Positions 51,078-61,578 of a stretch of DNA of 64,000 nucleotides are shown piece after piece. The stretch is from Clostridioides mangenotii TR (GTDB lineage: Bacteria; Bacillota; Clostridia; Peptostreptococcales; Peptostreptococcaceae). Location of the stretch: NCBI RefSeq assembly GCF_000498755.1, contig NZ_AXUS01000017.1, positions 977 through 64,976 on the forward strand, read 5' to 3'. The notes below the pieces were generated by a model. The model ran no database searches and was not told where the DNA came from. It worked only from the letters and a program-made list of their open reading frames with translations. Position numbers and translations under genes: made by a program. How positions within the stretch are numbered: position 1 is the first letter of the stretch; every line of letters begins with the position of its first letter.

Positions 51078-51620
51078 ATGGCTTCTAGATTACAAGAAAA
51101 ATACAATAAAGAAGTTGCTCCTGCTTTAATGGAGAAATTTGGATACAAAAATGTAATGGAAATACCTAAATTAGATAAAATAGTATTAAATATGGGTATA
51201 GGCGATGCTAGAGAAAATCCAAAAGGATTAGAGAAAGCTGTTGAAGAGCTACAGTTAATAACAGGACAAAAGCCAGTTATAACAAAAGCTAGAAAATCAG
51301 TTGCAAACTTTAAACTTAGAGAAGAGATGCCAATAGGATCAAAAGTTACTTTAAGAGCAGACAAGATGAACTACTTCATGGATAAGTTAGTATCTGTTTC
51401 ATTACCAAGAGTTAGAGACTTCAGAGGAGTTAACCCTAATTCATTCGACGGTAGAGGAAACTATGCTTTAGGTATAAAGGAACAGTTAATATTCCCTGAG
51501 ATAGAGTACGATAAGATAGACAAAGTTAGAGGAATGGATATAATATTTGTTACTACAGCTAAAACAGATGAAGAAGCTCGTGAGTTATTAAAATTATTAG
51601 GAATGCCATTTTCTAAGTAG
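51078..51620 (+). CDS. rplE: Ribosomal protein uL5
   Basis: A 180-residue central-protuberance protein binding 5S rRNA and the P-site t[58 protein letters not shown]. Confidence 0.97.
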   Translation: MASRLQEKYNKEVAPALMEKFGYKNVMEIPKLDKIVLNMGIGDARENPKGLEKAVEELQLITGQKPVITKARKSVANFKLREEMPIGSKVTLRADKMNYFMDKLVSVSLPRVRDFRGVNPNSFDGRGNYALGIKEQLIFPEIEYDKIDKVRGMDIIFVTTAKTDEEARELLKLLGMPFSK

Positions 51621-51637
51621 GTAAAGGAGGGATTCCA

Positions 51638-51823
51638 ATGGCTAGAAAAGCAATGGTTGTTAAACAACAAAGAAAACAAAAGTACTCAACTAGAGAGTAT
51701 ACTAGATGTAGTATATGCGGAAGACCACATGCAGTACTTAAAAAGTTCGGTATATGCCGTATATGCTTTAGAGAATTAGCTTACAAAGGCGAAATACCTG
51801 GCGTAAGAAAAGCAAGCTGGTAG
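51638..51823 (+). CDS. rpsN: Ribosomal protein uS14, zinc-binding type
   Basis: The 61-residue short form with two Cys pairs (CSICG and CRICF), that is, the zinc-ribbon (C+) type. In other Firmicutes a zinc-free paralogue replaces it under zinc starvation; none is visible here. Confidence 0.97.
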   Translation: MARKAMVVKQQRKQKYSTREYTRCSICGRPHAVLKKFGICRICFRELAYKGEIPGVRKASW

Positions 51824-51854
51824 AGTTCGATTATAATGGAAGGAGGGTTACAAT

Positions 51855-52253
51855 ATGACAATGACAGATCCGATAGCAGATATGCTGACTCGTGTAAGAA
51901 ACGCTAATATGGTTAAGCATGAAACTGTTGATGTTCCTGCCTCTAATATGAAGAAAGAAATCGCTAGAATCTTATTAGAAGAAGGATTCATTAGAGGTTA
52001 TGATGTTATAGAAGATGGTAAGCAAGGAATAATAAGAATCCAATTAAAATACGGGCAAGAGGGCGAGAGAGTTATACAAGGACTTAAGAAAATATCTAAG
52101 CCTGGTATGAGAGTTTACGCTGGTAATAATGAGATCCCAAAAGTATTAAACGGATTAGGAATATCAGTTATATCTACTTCAAAAGGGATATTAACTGACA
52201 AGCAAGCTAGAAAAGAAAATGTTGGTGGAGAAGTAGTCTGCTACGTTTGGTAA
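51855..52253 (+). CDS. rpsH: Ribosomal protein uS8
   Basis: A 132-residue 16S central-domain protein: [20 protein letters not shown] and [20 protein letters not shown]. In E. coli it is also the spc operon repressor. First ATG at 51855 is best spaced to GGAGGG; a second in-frame ATG is nine bases later. Confidence 0.97.
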   Translation: MTMTDPIADMLTRVRNANMVKHETVDVPASNMKKEIARILLEEGFIRGYDVIEDGKQGIIRIQLKYGQEGERVIQGLKKISKPGMRVYAGNNEIPKVLNGLGISVISTSKGILTDKQARKENVGGEVVCYVW

Positions 52254-52282
52254 TTAATATAACGATGTAAGGAGGTGCGACC

Positions 52283-52825
52283 ATGTCTAGAATAGGTTTA
52301 AAGCCAATAGAAATCCCAGCAGGAGTTGAAGTTACAATAGCTGAAGGAAATTTAGTTACTGTTAAGGGACCTAAAGGAAGCTTAGTTCAAAAATTAAGCG
52401 ATGAAATGAACGTTAAAAAAGAAGATAATATTATCGTGGTTGAAAGACCAACTGAGAATAAAAAACATAAATCTTTACATGGATTAACTAGAACGTTAAT
52501 CAACAATATGGTTGTTGGTGTAAGTACTGGTTATGAAAAGAAATTAATACTTAAGGGTGTTGGATACAGAGCTCAAAAACAAGGAAAGAAACTTGTTATG
52601 AACTTAGGATACTCTCATCCAGTAGAAATGGAAGATCCAGAAGGAATCACTGTTGAGGTTCCAAACCAAACTGAGTTAATAGTTAAAGGTATGGATAAGC
52701 AATTAGTAGGAAACTACTCTGCTAAGATTAGAGCTTGGAGAAAGCCTGAGCCATATAAAGGTAAAGGTATAAAATACGATAATGAAGTAATCAGACGTAA
52801 AGAGGGTAAAACTGGTAAGAAGTAA
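52283..52825 (+). CDS. rplF: Ribosomal protein uL6
   Basis: A 180-residue two-lobed protein near the sarcin-ricin loop: [29 protein letters not shown], and the C-terminal [21 protein letters not shown]. Confidence 0.97.
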   Translation: MSRIGLKPIEIPAGVEVTIAEGNLVTVKGPKGSLVQKLSDEMNVKKEDNIIVVERPTENKKHKSLHGLTRTLINNMVVGVSTGYEKKLILKGVGYRAQKQGKKLVMNLGYSHPVEMEDPEGITVEVPNQTELIVKGMDKQLVGNYSAKIRAWRKPEPYKGKGIKYDNEVIRRKEGKTGKK

Positions 52826-52860
52826 TACCGGACTTTAAACGTTAGAAAGGAGTGGGCCTG

Positions 52861-53229
52861 ATGATAAAAAAGATTAATAAGAACGAAAATAGACTTCAAA
52901 GACATAAGAGAGTTCGTAAGAAAGTTTCTGGAACTACAGCTAGACCAAGATTATGTGTATTCAGAAGTTCTAAAAATATATACGCTCAAATAATTGACGA
53001 TACTAACAGAGTTACTGTAGTATCAGCATCATCTTTAGACGCGGATGTTAAAGGTGCTGTTAATTATGCAGGTAACAAAGAAGCTGCTAAAAAGGTTGGA
53101 GAAGCAGTTGCAAAGAAAGCAATAGAAAAAGGAATCACTGATGTAGTATTTGACAGAGGTGGATATATATATCACGGTAGAGTACAAGAATTAGCTGAAG
53201 GTGCTAGAGAAGCTGGTCTTAAGTTCTAA
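52861..53229 (+). CDS. rplR: Ribosomal protein uL18
   Basis: A 122-residue 5S rRNA-binding protein: [20 protein letters not shown] and [23 protein letters not shown] 52861 fits the AAAGGAG site; the in-frame GTG at 52852 overlaps it. Confidence 0.96.
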   Translation: MIKKINKNENRLQRHKRVRKKVSGTTARPRLCVFRSSKNIYAQIIDDTNRVTVVSASSLDADVKGAVNYAGNKEAAKKVGEAVAKKAIEKGITDVVFDRGGYIYHGRVQELAEGAREAGLKF

Positions 53230-53250
53230 TAAAGAAGGAGGGAAAAATAC

Positions 53251-53760
53251 ATGCAACGTCGTAAACTTATAGATGTATCTCAACTTGAATTACAAGAGAG
53301 AGTTGTTGAAATAAGACGTGTTACTAAAGTTGTTAAAGGTGGTAGAAACTTTAGATTCGCAGCGTTAGTAGTTGTTGGTGACGAAAACGGACACGTTGGT
53401 ATCGGTGCTGGAAAAGCAATGGAAGTACCAGATGCTATAAAAAAAGCGGTTGAAGACGCTAAGAAAAACCTTATAGTAGTACCAATGGTTGGAACTACAA
53501 TTCCTCACGAAGTTCACGGACACTTCGGAGCTGGTAAGATACTTATAATGCCTGCTAAAGAGGGTACAGGTACAATAGCTGGGGGACCTGCTAGAGCCGT
53601 ACTTGAGTTGGCTGGACTTAAAGATGTTAGAGCAAAATCACTAGGTACTAATAACCCTAGAAACATGGTTAATGCTACTATAGAAGGTCTAAAGTCTCTT
53701 AAAACAGCTGAAGATATCGCGAAACTTAGAGGTAAATCAGTTGAAGAACTTCTAGGGTAA
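53251..53760 (+). CDS. rpsE: Ribosomal protein uS5
   Basis: A 169-residue protein at the mRNA entry, important for accuracy: [40 protein letters not shown], and [16 protein letters not shown]. The spectinomycin loop (VVKGGRNF) is ordinary. Confidence 0.97.
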   Translation: MQRRKLIDVSQLELQERVVEIRRVTKVVKGGRNFRFAALVVVGDENGHVGIGAGKAMEVPDAIKKAVEDAKKNLIVVPMVGTTIPHEVHGHFGAGKILIMPAKEGTGTIAGGPARAVLELAGLKDVRAKSLGTNNPRNMVNATIEGLKSLKTAEDIAKLRGKSVEELLG

Positions 53761-53772
53761 GGAGGTAATACA

Positions 53773-53958
53773 ATGTCTAAATTACAGATAAAATTAGCTA
53801 AAAGCGTTATAGGAACTAATCAGAAACAAAGAAAAAACGTTGAAGCACTTGGTCTTAGAAAAAGAGAGCAAGTAGTTATAAAAGAAGATAGCCCTCAAAT
53901 AAGAGGAATGATAAATAAAGTAAGTCACTTATTAGAAGTAACTGAAATAGCTGAATAA
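53773..53958 (+). CDS. rpmD: Ribosomal protein uL30
   Basis: A 61-residue protein, [20 protein letters not shown] to [11 protein letters not shown], complete. GGAGG precedes the ATG and overlaps the rpsE end. Confidence 0.96.
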   Translation: MSKLQIKLAKSVIGTNQKQRKNVEALGLRKREQVVIKEDSPQIRGMINKVSHLLEVTEIAE

Positions 53959-53989
53959 TTTTTTAAATTAATGTAAGGAGGTGTAATCC

Positions 53990-54433
53990 ATGAAACTACA
54001 TGAGTTAAAACCTGCTGAAGGTGCAGTGAAAGCTAAGAAAAGATTAGGTAGAGGTACTGCAACTGGTCAAGGGAAGACTTCAGGTCGTGGACAAAAAGGT
54101 CAAAACTCTCGTTCTGGCGGTGGAGTTAGAGTAGGATTCGAAGGTGGTCAAATGCCACTAGCAAGAAGAATACCTAAGAGAGGGTTCACTAATATATTTA
54201 AAAAACAATACAACGAAATAAACGTTGATGTTTTAAATAAATTTGAGAACGGAACAGAAGTAACAGCCGAGCTTTTAAAATCTACTAAAACTATCAAGAA
54301 GATAGAAAAAGATGGTATAAAGATTTTAGGTGAAGGTAATTTAGAGAAAGCTTTAACTATTAAGGCAGCTAAATTTACAGCATCAGCTCAAGAAAAAATA
54401 GAAAAGGCTGGCGGTAAAGCAGAGTTAGTTTAA
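53990..54433 (+). CDS. rplO: Ribosomal protein uL15
   Basis: A 147-residue protein with the glycine-rich N terminus ([20 protein letters not shown]) and [19 protein letters not shown]. It precedes secY, as in the usual spc operon. Confidence 0.97.
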   Translation: MKLHELKPAEGAVKAKKRLGRGTATGQGKTSGRGQKGQNSRSGGGVRVGFEGGQMPLARRIPKRGFTNIFKKQYNEINVDVLNKFENGTEVTAELLKSTKTIKKIEKDGIKILGEGNLEKALTIKAAKFTASAQEKIEKAGGKAELV

Positions 54434-54476
54434 TAACCTGCTTATTTACCAGCTGGCACAGGCGAGGTGATTAGGT

Positions 54477-55745
54477 GTGCTGTCAAATATAAAACAAGCT
54501 TTTAAAATCAAAGAGTTAAGAAATAAGATAATATTTACATTTCTGATGATACTTGTTTTTAGAATAGGTGCAACTATACCAGTCCCAGGAATCAACACAA
54601 AAATTATACAACAGATGGTTAGCGGTAATAATCTGCTTTCTCTGTATAATATGTTTACAGGTGGAGCATTCAGTAACTTTACGTTATTCGCTCTTGGTAT
54701 AAGTCCATACATTACGGCATCTATCATAATTCAACTTCTGACAATAGGTTTTGAGAACTTAGCAGAGCTTCAAAAATCAGGAGAAGAAGGTAAGAAAAAA
54801 ATAGGTAAATACACTAAGTATATAGCTCTAGCTCTTGCCACTTTACAAGCGATAGGTATAACACTTGGTATAGTTAAAAAAGCGTTAGTTACAGATAGTC
54901 TATTCTTTATAGTAACTGTAATAATAACACTTATTTCAGCCAGTATGTTACTTATGTGGATTGGTGATAAGATAACTGAAAAGGGCTTAGGAAATGGAAG
55001 TTCATTAATCATATTCGTAGGTATTATATCTAGAGTTCCAGTCGATATTATATCTATAACTGGTCAGATTAAATCTGGTCAAATAGCATTATGGATGACT
55101 TTAATCCTAGTTGTGGTTGTTTTAATCACAATGTTGGCTGTAACATTTATACAAGAGTCAACTAGAAAAATACCCGTACAGTATGCTAAGAGAGTAGTAG
55201 GAAGAAAAATGTATGGAGGACAAAGTTCTCACATACCTATGAAAGTAAACCAATCAGGGGTTATTCCGATAATCTTTGCCAGTTCGCTTTTAGCATTCCC
55301 TCAGACAATAGCGTTGTTTGCTGGTCCAAAGGCTCAAGCTTTTGTTAACCAATATATGACTACAGCTACTGAACCAGGTTTTTGGATTACTAGATCTCTT
55401 GAAGTTTTACTGATAGTTTTCTTCTCATATTTCTATACTGCTGTATCATTTAATACAGAAGATATTTCAAAGAATATGAAAAATAATGGTGGTTTCATCC
55501 CTGGAATAAGACCAGGACAACCAACAATAGATTATTTAAACAGAATATTATCAAGAATAACTTTGGCTGGTGCAACATTTTTAGCTTTAGTAGCTATGGT
55601 TCCTGCGTTTATGACACATTATATGCAAATTAATATGAGTTTAGCAGGTACATCATTACTAATAGTTGTTGGGGTTGCCTTAGAGCTTAAGAGACAACTT
55701 GAATCAAATTTAGTTATGAGAAGTTACCAAGGTTTTCTTAAATAA
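54477..55745 (+). CDS. secY: Protein translocase subunit SecY
   Basis: The 422-residue channel of the Sec translocase, with ten predicted membrane helices. The plug/lateral gate segments ALGISPYITASIIIQLL and the cytoplasmic loops with RVVGRKMYGGQSSHIPMKVN and GFIPGIRPGQPT are clear. Start is GTG, fixed by GAGGTGAT 6 bases upstream. adk follows. Confidence 0.97.
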   Translation: MLSNIKQAFKIKELRNKIIFTFLMILVFRIGATIPVPGINTKIIQQMVSGNNLLSLYNMFTGGAFSNFTLFALGISPYITASIIIQLLTIGFENLAELQKSGEEGKKKIGKYTKYIALALATLQAIGITLGIVKKALVTDSLFFIVTVIITLISASMLLMWIGDKITEKGLGNGSSLIIFVGIISRVPVDIISITGQIKSGQIALWMTLILVVVVLITMLAVTFIQESTRKIPVQYAKRVVGRKMYGGQSSHIPMKVNQSGVIPIIFASSLLAFPQTIALFAGPKAQAFVNQYMTTATEPGFWITRSLEVLLIVFFSYFYTAVSFNTEDISKNMKNNGGFIPGIRPGQPTIDYLNRILSRITLAGATFLALVAMVPAFMTHYMQINMSLAGTSLLIVVGVALELKRQLESNLVMRSYQGFLK

Positions 55746-55760
55746 ATTGGAGATGGGTAA

Positions 55761-56411
55761 ATGAGAATAATATTACTTGGACCTCCTGGTGCTGGAAAAG
55801 GGACTCAGGCGGCTAAAATAGTAGAGAATTACAATCTACCTCATATATCAACAGGAGACATATTCAGAATGAATATCAAAGAAGGAACTCCACTTGGAAC
55901 AAAAGCTAAAGAGTTTATGGATCAAGGATTATTAGTTCCGGATGAGTTGACTGTAGGTTTGGTGACAGACAGAATATCTCAAGATGATTGTAAAGCTGGG
56001 TTTATGTTAGATGGATTTCCAAGAAATCTAGCACAAGCTGAACAACTAGATGATTTCTTAAAACAAACTGGTTTAGAGCTTTCAAAAGTGATCAACATAG
56101 AGGTTGATAAAGAACTTTTAGTTTCTAGAGCAGTGGGAAGAAGAATATGTAAATCATGTGGTGCAACTTTCCATGTTGAGTTCAATCCTCCTAAAGAGAA
56201 TGGCGTATGTGATGTATGCCAAGGAGAATTATATCAAAGAGCAGATGATAATGAAGAAACTGTTTCTAAAAGAATACAAGTTTATCTAGATGAAACTAAG
56301 CCTCTAGTAGAGTATTACTCTAAACAAGGAGTAGCAGCTTCTATAGACGGCGATCAGTCGATAGATAAAGTATTTGAAGATATTTCTAATTCTTTAGGAA
56401 GTGAAAAATAA
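55761..56411 (+). CDS. adk: Adenylate kinase
   Basis: A 216-residue enzyme that balances ATP, ADP and AMP: P-loop GPPGAGKGTQAAK at residues 7-19, AMP-binding STGDIFR, DGFPRN, and a long lid with a zinc-type cluster (CKSCGATFH, CDVCQG). The map start codon follows the stop directly. Confidence 0.97.
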   Translation: MRIILLGPPGAGKGTQAAKIVENYNLPHISTGDIFRMNIKEGTPLGTKAKEFMDQGLLVPDELTVGLVTDRISQDDCKAGFMLDGFPRNLAQAEQLDDFLKQTGLELSKVINIEVDKELLVSRAVGRRICKSCGATFHVEFNPPKENGVCDVCQGELYQRADDNEETVSKRIQVYLDETKPLVEYYSKQGVAASIDGDQSIDKVFEDISNSLGSEK

Positions 56412-57158
56412 ATGATTATAATAAAATCAAAACAAGAAATAGAGCTTATGAGAGAAGCTGGCAAGATTGTCGCCGATACTCATGAAGTCCTTAGACAGGC
56501 TGTTGCTCCTGGTATAACAACTATGGAGTTAGATAAAATAGCTGAAGAAAATATAAAAAAATATAATGCTACACCGTCTTTCAAAGGATACGGAGGTTTT
56601 TCAGGAAGTATATGCGCATCTATAAATGAAGAGGTTGTGCATGGTATTCCTGGTAATCGAGTACTTAAAGATGGAGACATTATAAGTTTGGATATCGGAG
56701 CTTATTATAAAGGATATCACGGTGATTCTGCAAAGACTCACGGAGTAGGAGTGATATCTGAAGAAGATAGGAAACTAATAGAAGTAACTCGAGAAAGCTT
56801 CTATGAAGGAATTAAATTTGCCAGAGTTGGCTATAGATTATCCGATATTTCACATGCTGTTCAGGTTCATGCTGAGAAGCATGGGTATTCATTAGTTAGG
56901 GATTTAGTAGGTCACGGAGTCGGAACCGACCTACATGAGGATCCTCAAGTTCCTAATTATGGACCACCAGGAAAAGGACCAAGACTTCAAGAAGGAATGG
57001 TCTTAGCTATAGAGCCTATGGTAAATGCCGGCCGTTACCAAGTTAAGACTCTAGCAGATGGGTGGACGACTATAACAGTAGATGGAAAGAAATCAGCTCA
57101 CTATGAGCATACGATAGCATTGACTTCTGATGAACCTTTAATATTAACGAAGCTGTAG
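56412..57158 (+). CDS. map: Methionine aminopeptidase, type I
   Basis: A 248-residue enzyme removing initiator Met. Metal ligands stand in conserved motifs: [16 protein letters not shown] (two Asp), [12 protein letters not shown] (His), AIEPMV (Glu) and HYEHTIAL (Glu), with the substrate His in EEVVHGIPG. It has no extra N-terminal zinc domain. Confidence 0.97.
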   Translation: MIIIKSKQEIELMREAGKIVADTHEVLRQAVAPGITTMELDKIAEENIKKYNATPSFKGYGGFSGSICASINEEVVHGIPGNRVLKDGDIISLDIGAYYKGYHGDSAKTHGVGVISEEDRKLIEVTRESFYEGIKFARVGYRLSDISHAVQVHAEKHGYSLVRDLVGHGVGTDLHEDPQVPNYGPPGKGPRLQEGMVLAIEPMVNAGRYQVKTLADGWTTITVDGKKSAHYEHTIALTSDEPLILTKL

Positions 57159-57178
57159 TTTAAAAGTAGGTGAAAATA

Positions 57179-57448
57179 GTGCTATCAGAAGATTTAAGTG
57201 TAGGTCAAGTTGTAAAAGTTTCATCTGGGCGAGACAAAGGTAGATTATTTTTTATAGTAAAGATAGTCGATGATGAATATGTTTTGATTGCTGATGGGAA
57301 AAAAAGAAAACTTGTCAAACCTAAACTAAAGAAAGTAAAGCACTTAAAAAAATACAACTTCATAAATGATGAGGTTAATAGAAAAATAATATCTGATCAG
57401 GAAATAACGGATTGTTTTTTAAGAGCTGAACTTACTAAGTTAAACTAA
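57179..57448 (+). CDS. KOW-domain RNA-binding protein (L14e-like)
   Basis: An 89-residue basic protein: [20 protein letters not shown] and then [20 protein letters not shown]. This KOW-type protein is found between map and infA in many Clostridia; its role is unknown but probably linked to ribosomes. GTG 57179 is preferred over the GTG at 57170, which overlaps the TAGGTGA site. One base of overlap with the reading frame upstream of infA has no meaning. Confidence 0.82.
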   Translation: MLSEDLSVGQVVKVSSGRDKGRLFFIVKIVDDEYVLIADGKKRKLVKPKLKKVKHLKKYNFINDEVNRKIISDQEITDCFLRAELTKLN

Positions 57449-57483
57449 TGTTTGACTTATTGAAATGGAGGTCTGGTTATTTA

Positions 57484-57702
57484 ATGGCCAAAAAAGATGT
57501 TATAGAATTAGAAGGTACAGTCGTAGAAAATTTACCTAACGCTATGTTTAAAGTAAAACTAGAGAATGGACACGAAGTACTTTGTCATTTATCTGGGAAA
57601 TTAAGAATGAACTTTATAAGAATTCTTGAAGGCGATAAGGTTAATGTTGAACTATCTCCATATGACCTTACAAGAGGAAGAATCACTTGGCGTAAGAAGT
57701 AG
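57484..57702 (+). CDS. infA: Translation initiation factor IF-1
   Basis: A 72-residue OB-fold factor for the 30S A site: [26 protein letters not shown]-type ([15 protein letters not shown]), ending [14 protein letters not shown] is 12 bases before the ATG, longer than usual; the family start leaves little doubt. Confidence 0.96.
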   Translation: MAKKDVIELEGTVVENLPNAMFKVKLENGHEVLCHLSGKLRMNFIRILEGDKVNVELSPYDLTRGRITWRKK

Positions 57703-57739
57703 TAGACTATTAGATATTAGTCTAAGGAGGGATTAAATA

Positions 57740-57853
57740 ATGAAAGTAAGATCATCAGTAAAACCAATATGCGAAAAATGCAAATTAATAAAGAGAAATG
57801 GTAAAGTGATGGTAATCTGTGAAAATCCAAAGCATAAGCAAAGACAAGGTTAA
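57740..57853 (+). CDS. rpmJ: Ribosomal protein bL36
   Basis: A 37-residue protein starting [20 protein letters not shown]. It has the C+ zinc ligands (Cys11, Cys14, Cys27, His32) in CEKC...[11 protein letters not shown]. It follows infA and precedes rpsM, as usual, with GGAGGG eight bases upstream. Confidence 0.96.
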   Translation: MKVRSSVKPICEKCKLIKRNGKVMVICENPKHKQRQG

Positions 57854-58003
57854 TAAATTGTTTCTAGCATTTTGTTAAAACATATAGTATAATATTTTAT
57901 TGTGATGTTTGCGAAATGGTGCTAAAGCGTTTAAAAAAATATGATTTCAGATTATATGATAAACATTTTAACATTTAAAAACTAAGTGTAGGAGGTGCGA
58001 TTA
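57854..58003 (+). promoter_or_regulatory. rpmJ-rpsM spacer, possible internal promoter
   Basis: A 150-base AT-rich spacer with TATAAT at 57888-57893 but no clear -35 at the proper distance. An AGGAGGTG ribosome binding site precedes rpsM. Confidence 0.35.
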
Positions 58004-58375
58004 ATGGCAAGAATAGCTGGGGTAGATTTACCTAGAGAAAAAAGAGCAGAAATTGGCTTAACTTATATATACGGTATAGGTAGAGCGACTTCTAATGAAA
58101 TATTAGCTAAGGCTGGAATAAATCCTGATTCGAGAATAAAAGATTTATCTGAAGACGAAGTTAATAGCTTAAGAAAAATAATTGATGACGATTTCTTAGT
58201 TGAAGGTGACTTAAGAAGAGAAATTGCTTTAAATATAAAGAGATTAAGAGATATCAAATGCTATAGAGGTATAAGACACGCTAAAGGTCTTCCGCTAAGA
58301 GGACAAAAGACTAAGACTAACGCTAGAACTAGAAAAGGTCCTAAGAAGACAGTATCTCGTAAAAAGAAAAAATAA
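58004..58375 (+). CDS. rpsM: Ribosomal protein uS13
   Basis: A 123-residue 30S head protein bridging to the large subunit: [43 protein letters not shown] 58004 follows GGAGGTG; the in-frame upstream start is within that site. Confidence 0.97.
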   Translation: MARIAGVDLPREKRAEIGLTYIYGIGRATSNEILAKAGINPDSRIKDLSEDEVNSLRKIIDDDFLVEGDLRREIALNIKRLRDIKCYRGIRHAKGLPLRGQKTKTNARTRKGPKKTVSRKKKK

Positions 58376-58411
58376 TTAAACAATAACTGGATGAAGGAGG
58401 GAAAATGTAAA

Positions 58412-58810
58412 ATGGCTAAACCAAAAAAGAAAGTTACACGTGTTAGAAGAAAAGAACGTAAAAACATAGAACGCGGTCATGCGCATATACAATCTACTTT
58501 TAACAACACAATAATAACTCTAACAGACGTTCACGGGAACGCTTTATCTTGGGCTAGTTCAGGACAATTAGGGTTCAAAGGTTCAAGAAAATCAACTCCA
58601 TTCGCATCTCAAATGGCTGCAGAGACTGCTGCTAAAGCTGCAATGGAACACGGTTTAAAGAGTGTTGAAGTATTCGTTAAAGGTCCAGGTTCTGGAAGAG
58701 AAGCTGCAATAAGAGCTTTACAAGCTACAGGACTAGAGGTAACAATGATAAAAGACGTTACTCCAATTCCTCATAATGGATGTAGACCACCAAAGAGAAG
58801 AAGAGTTTAA
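58412..58810 (+). CDS. rpsK: Ribosomal protein uS11
   Basis: A 132-residue platform protein: [56 protein letters not shown]. The ATG at 58412 gives the family start MAKPKKK; an in-frame ATG at 58391 lies before the ribosome binding site. Confidence 0.97.
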   Translation: MAKPKKKVTRVRRKERKNIERGHAHIQSTFNNTIITLTDVHGNALSWASSGQLGFKGSRKSTPFASQMAAETAAKAAMEHGLKSVEVFVKGPGSGREAAIRALQATGLEVTMIKDVTPIPHNGCRPPKRRRV

Positions 58811-58840
58811 TTTATATAGATAATAGGAGGTGTAATATAA

Positions 58841-59464
58841 ATGGCAAGATATACAGGTGCATCATGTAGACAGTGTCGTAGAGAGGGAATGAAATTATTC
58901 CTTAAAGGTGACAGATGTTATACAGACAAATGTGCTATAGCTAAAAGAAACTATGCCCCAGGACAACATGGTCAAGGGAGAAAGAAAGTTTCTAACTATG
59001 GATTACAGTTGAGAGAAAAGCAAAAAGTTAAGAGAATATATGGAGTTTTAGAAACTCAATTTAGAAACCTTTATGAGCGTGCAGAAAACATGCAAGGTAA
59101 AGCAGGGGAGAACCTATTAAGCTTATTAGAGAAAAGATTAGATAATACAGTTTATAGAATGGGACTTGCTTCATCAAGAAAAGAAGCTAGACAATTAGTA
59201 ACTCATGCTCATTTCACTTTAAACGGACATAAGGTAGATATACCTTCATTATCAGTTAAAGTTGGAGATGTTATAGCAGTTAAAGAAAAATCTAGATCTT
59301 CAGAGAAATTTAAAGCACTAGTTGAAGGAAACACAAGAGTGGCTCCAAAATGGTTAGAGGCTGATGTAGAAGGAATGACTGCAAAAGTAGTTGGTGTTCC
59401 AGACAGAGAAGATATAGATCTTGAAATCGCTGAACACCTAATCATAGAACTTTACTCTAAATAA
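58841..59464 (+). CDS. rpsD: Ribosomal protein uS4
   Basis: A 207-residue primary 16S-binding protein with the S4 domain ([20 protein letters not shown]). The N terminus has four cysteines ([14 protein letters not shown]), a zinc-binding form. In Bacillus it represses its own synthesis; no such leader is evident here. Confidence 0.97.
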   Translation: MARYTGASCRQCRREGMKLFLKGDRCYTDKCAIAKRNYAPGQHGQGRKKVSNYGLQLREKQKVKRIYGVLETQFRNLYERAENMQGKAGENLLSLLEKRLDNTVYRMGLASSRKEARQLVTHAHFTLNGHKVDIPSLSVKVGDVIAVKEKSRSSEKFKALVEGNTRVAPKWLEADVEGMTAKVVGVPDREDIDLEIAEHLIIELYSK

Positions 59465-59540
59465 TTAACATATATTAAATATTATTTTAAAATTTTGTTT
59501 GCCCTCAGTGGATTACTAAATTTTAAGGAGGGTTTTGTCC

Positions 59541-60494
59541 ATGATAGAAATAGAAAAACCGAAAGTAGACATCGTCGAGATCGGCGAAAACTACAGATAT
59601 GGTAAATTTGTAATCGAGCCTCTAGAAAGAGGATATGGTATTACTATAGGTAATGCTTTAAGAAGAATATTATTATCTTCTTTACCAGGTGTTGCAGTTA
59701 ATGCAATAAAAGTAGATGGAGTACTTCATGAGTTCTCAACTATTCCAGGTGTAAAAGAAGATGTAACAGAGATAATATTAACTTTAAAAGAACTTTCTGC
59801 TACTATTGATGAAGATGTTGAAGAAGGTAGAACAATTAGAATAGAAGCTCAAGGGCCATGTACTGTAACAGGTGCAGATATAATTTGCCCTCCAGATGTT
59901 GAAGTAATAAGCAAAGATTTAGTTATTGCAACACTTGATGACAACGCTAAGCTTAATATGGACATATATATAGACAGAGGTAGAGGATATGTTTCTGCAG
60001 AAGACAACAAATCAGATAATGTGCCAATAGGCGTATTACCTGTGGATTCAATATATACTCCTGTTGAAAAGGTCAGCTACCATGTAGAAAATACAAGAGT
60101 TGGTCAAAAGACAGATTACGATAAATTAGTTCTTGAAGTCTGGACTAATGGAAGTATAAACCCTCAAGAGGGAATATCTCTTGCAGCTAAAGTTTTAGTT
60201 GAACATCTAAACTTATTCATAGATTTAACAGAGCATGTAAGCAATGTTGAAATAATGGTAGAAAAAGAAGAAGATCAAAAAGAAAAAGTTCTTGAAATGA
60301 CAATAGAAGAGTTAGATCTATCAGTTAGATCGTACAACTGTTTAAAGAGAGCGGGAATTAATACAGTTGAAGAGCTAGCTAATAAATCTGAAGATGATAT
60401 GATGAAGGTTAGAAACTTAGGTAAGAAGTCACTAGAAGAGGTTATCCAAAAACTAGAAGAACTTGGCTTACGTTTAAAACCTAACGAAGACTAA
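59541..60494 (+). CDS. rpoA: RNA polymerase alpha subunit
   Basis: A 317-residue subunit. The N-terminal dimerisation domain ([20 protein letters not shown], about residues 24-43) is followed after an acidic linker by the C-terminal domain ([34 protein letters not shown]), which contacts UP elements and activators. ATG 59541 is chosen over the upstream TTG, which overlaps the AAGGAGGG spacing. Confidence 0.97.
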   Translation: MIEIEKPKVDIVEIGENYRYGKFVIEPLERGYGITIGNALRRILLSSLPGVAVNAIKVDGVLHEFSTIPGVKEDVTEIILTLKELSATIDEDVEEGRTIRIEAQGPCTVTGADIICPPDVEVISKDLVIATLDDNAKLNMDIYIDRGRGYVSAEDNKSDNVPIGVLPVDSIYTPVEKVSYHVENTRVGQKTDYDKLVLEVWTNGSINPQEGISLAAKVLVEHLNLFIDLTEHVSNVEIMVEKEEDQKEKVLEMTIEELDLSVRSYNCLKRAGINTVEELANKSEDDMMKVRNLGKKSLEEVIQKLEELGLRLKPNED

Positions 60495-60516
60495 GATCGC
60501 AAAGGAGGGAAATAGC

Positions 60517-60858
60517 ATGGCTAAGTACCGTAAATTAGGACGTGAGACATCTCACAGAAACCTAATGTTAAGAAACTTAGTTACTAGTTTACTGAGAAAT
60601 GGTAAAATAGAAACTACAGTTACAAGAGCTAAAGAAACTCGTAGAATGGCTGAAAAAATGATCACTTTAGGAAAAAAAGGAGATCTACATGCTAGAAGAC
60701 AAGTTTTAGCTTATGTTATGGACGAAACAGTAGTAAACAACTTATTTACTGATATAGCTCCAAAATATGCTGAAAGAAATGGTGGATACACTAGAATAAT
60801 TAAAAAAGGGCCAAGAAGAGGCGACGCCGCTGAAATGGCAATTATTGAATTAGTTTAA
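60517..60858 (+). CDS. rplQ: Ribosomal protein bL17
   Basis: A 113-residue tunnel-exit protein, [20 protein letters not shown] and [17 protein letters not shown]. It ends the alpha operon and is followed by a strong terminator. Confidence 0.97.
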   Translation: MAKYRKLGRETSHRNLMLRNLVTSLLRNGKIETTVTRAKETRRMAEKMITLGKKGDLHARRQVLAYVMDETVVNNLFTDIAPKYAERNGGYTRIIKKGPRRGDAAEMAIIELV

Positions 60859-60866
60859 TAATCCAG

Positions 60867-60911
60867 GGAGTTATCTCTACGAATTATTTCGTAGGGGTAG
60901 CTCCTTTTTTA
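60867..60911 (+). terminator. Terminator after rplQ
   Basis: A hairpin with GGAG/CTCC at the base and CTACGAA/TTCGTAG at the top, then T6. It ends the long ribosomal protein unit. Confidence 0.9.
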
Positions 60912-60948
60912 TATTCAATTAAACACAAAAAAAGAATCTAACGTCTTT

Positions 60949-61423
60949 ATGAGTATACCGGCAATTTCTCATCTAACAAGCATAGAATTTAGAAAACCGA
61001 TAACTTTTTTTGTAGGCGAAAACGGAACAGGTAAGTCGACACTTCTTGAGGCAATAGCTGTTAGTTTTGGATTTAATACAGAGAGGGTGGAAGTTTAGAT
61101 TTTATCTTCAATACAAAGGGCAGTCACTCAGGGCTGCACGACTATATTACGATTATGAGGGGATTAAAGAGATCTAGGGATGGTTTTTTCTTAAGAGCTG
61201 AGAGTTTTTTACAATGTAGCTACTTATATCGAGGAAACGGAAAATTATAGAACAAGTGGAGTAGAATATATTACTAGCCATAGAAGAGGTGGATATATTA
61301 AGTTTTGATGGATATGAGATTGAAAAGTTGGATTATGAAGAGACTGAAGTGTATCAAATACAAAGATGTTTATTTGAGGATAGAAAGCGTATTCTAAGTA
61401 GGATAATTGATATAGATAATTAA
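60949..61423 (+). pseudogene. Decayed AAA-type ATPase gene
   Basis: An N-terminal frame reads SIPAISHLTSIEFRKPITFF then VGENGTGKSTLLEAIAVSFG, a Walker A of the predicted-ATPase family (COG3910-like). A 2-base insertion near 61086 shifts to GGSLDFIFNTKGSHSGLHDY and DGFFLRAESF, and an extra T near 61205 shifts again to YNVATYIEE. The Walker B and sensor part is missing, and the C-terminal end (DGYEIEKLDYEETEVYQIQR) closes the gene. Two shifts and an internal deletion mark it as dead. Confidence 0.85.
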
Positions 61424-61578
61424 GATGGGCCTTAATTTTAGACATCTTTATTTTTAATTTAACAGGAAACAACATAAAAATAATTTAGCTTTATTTTTTA
61501 ATGTATACATATGGTATAATAATGTGTAAACTAGGTTTGTAAAGACTTAGGAGACTGCTTATACAAAAGGAGCTGGCT
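61424..61578 (+). promoter_or_regulatory. Region upstream of ecfA1
   Basis: A weak AAGATG/CATCTT stem with a T-run (61423-61456) may close the pseudogene. A TATAAT at 61515-61520 could be the ecfA1 -10, without a clear -35. TATACATATGGTATA just before it partly resembles the palindromes around the rstA-like gene. Confidence 0.35.
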
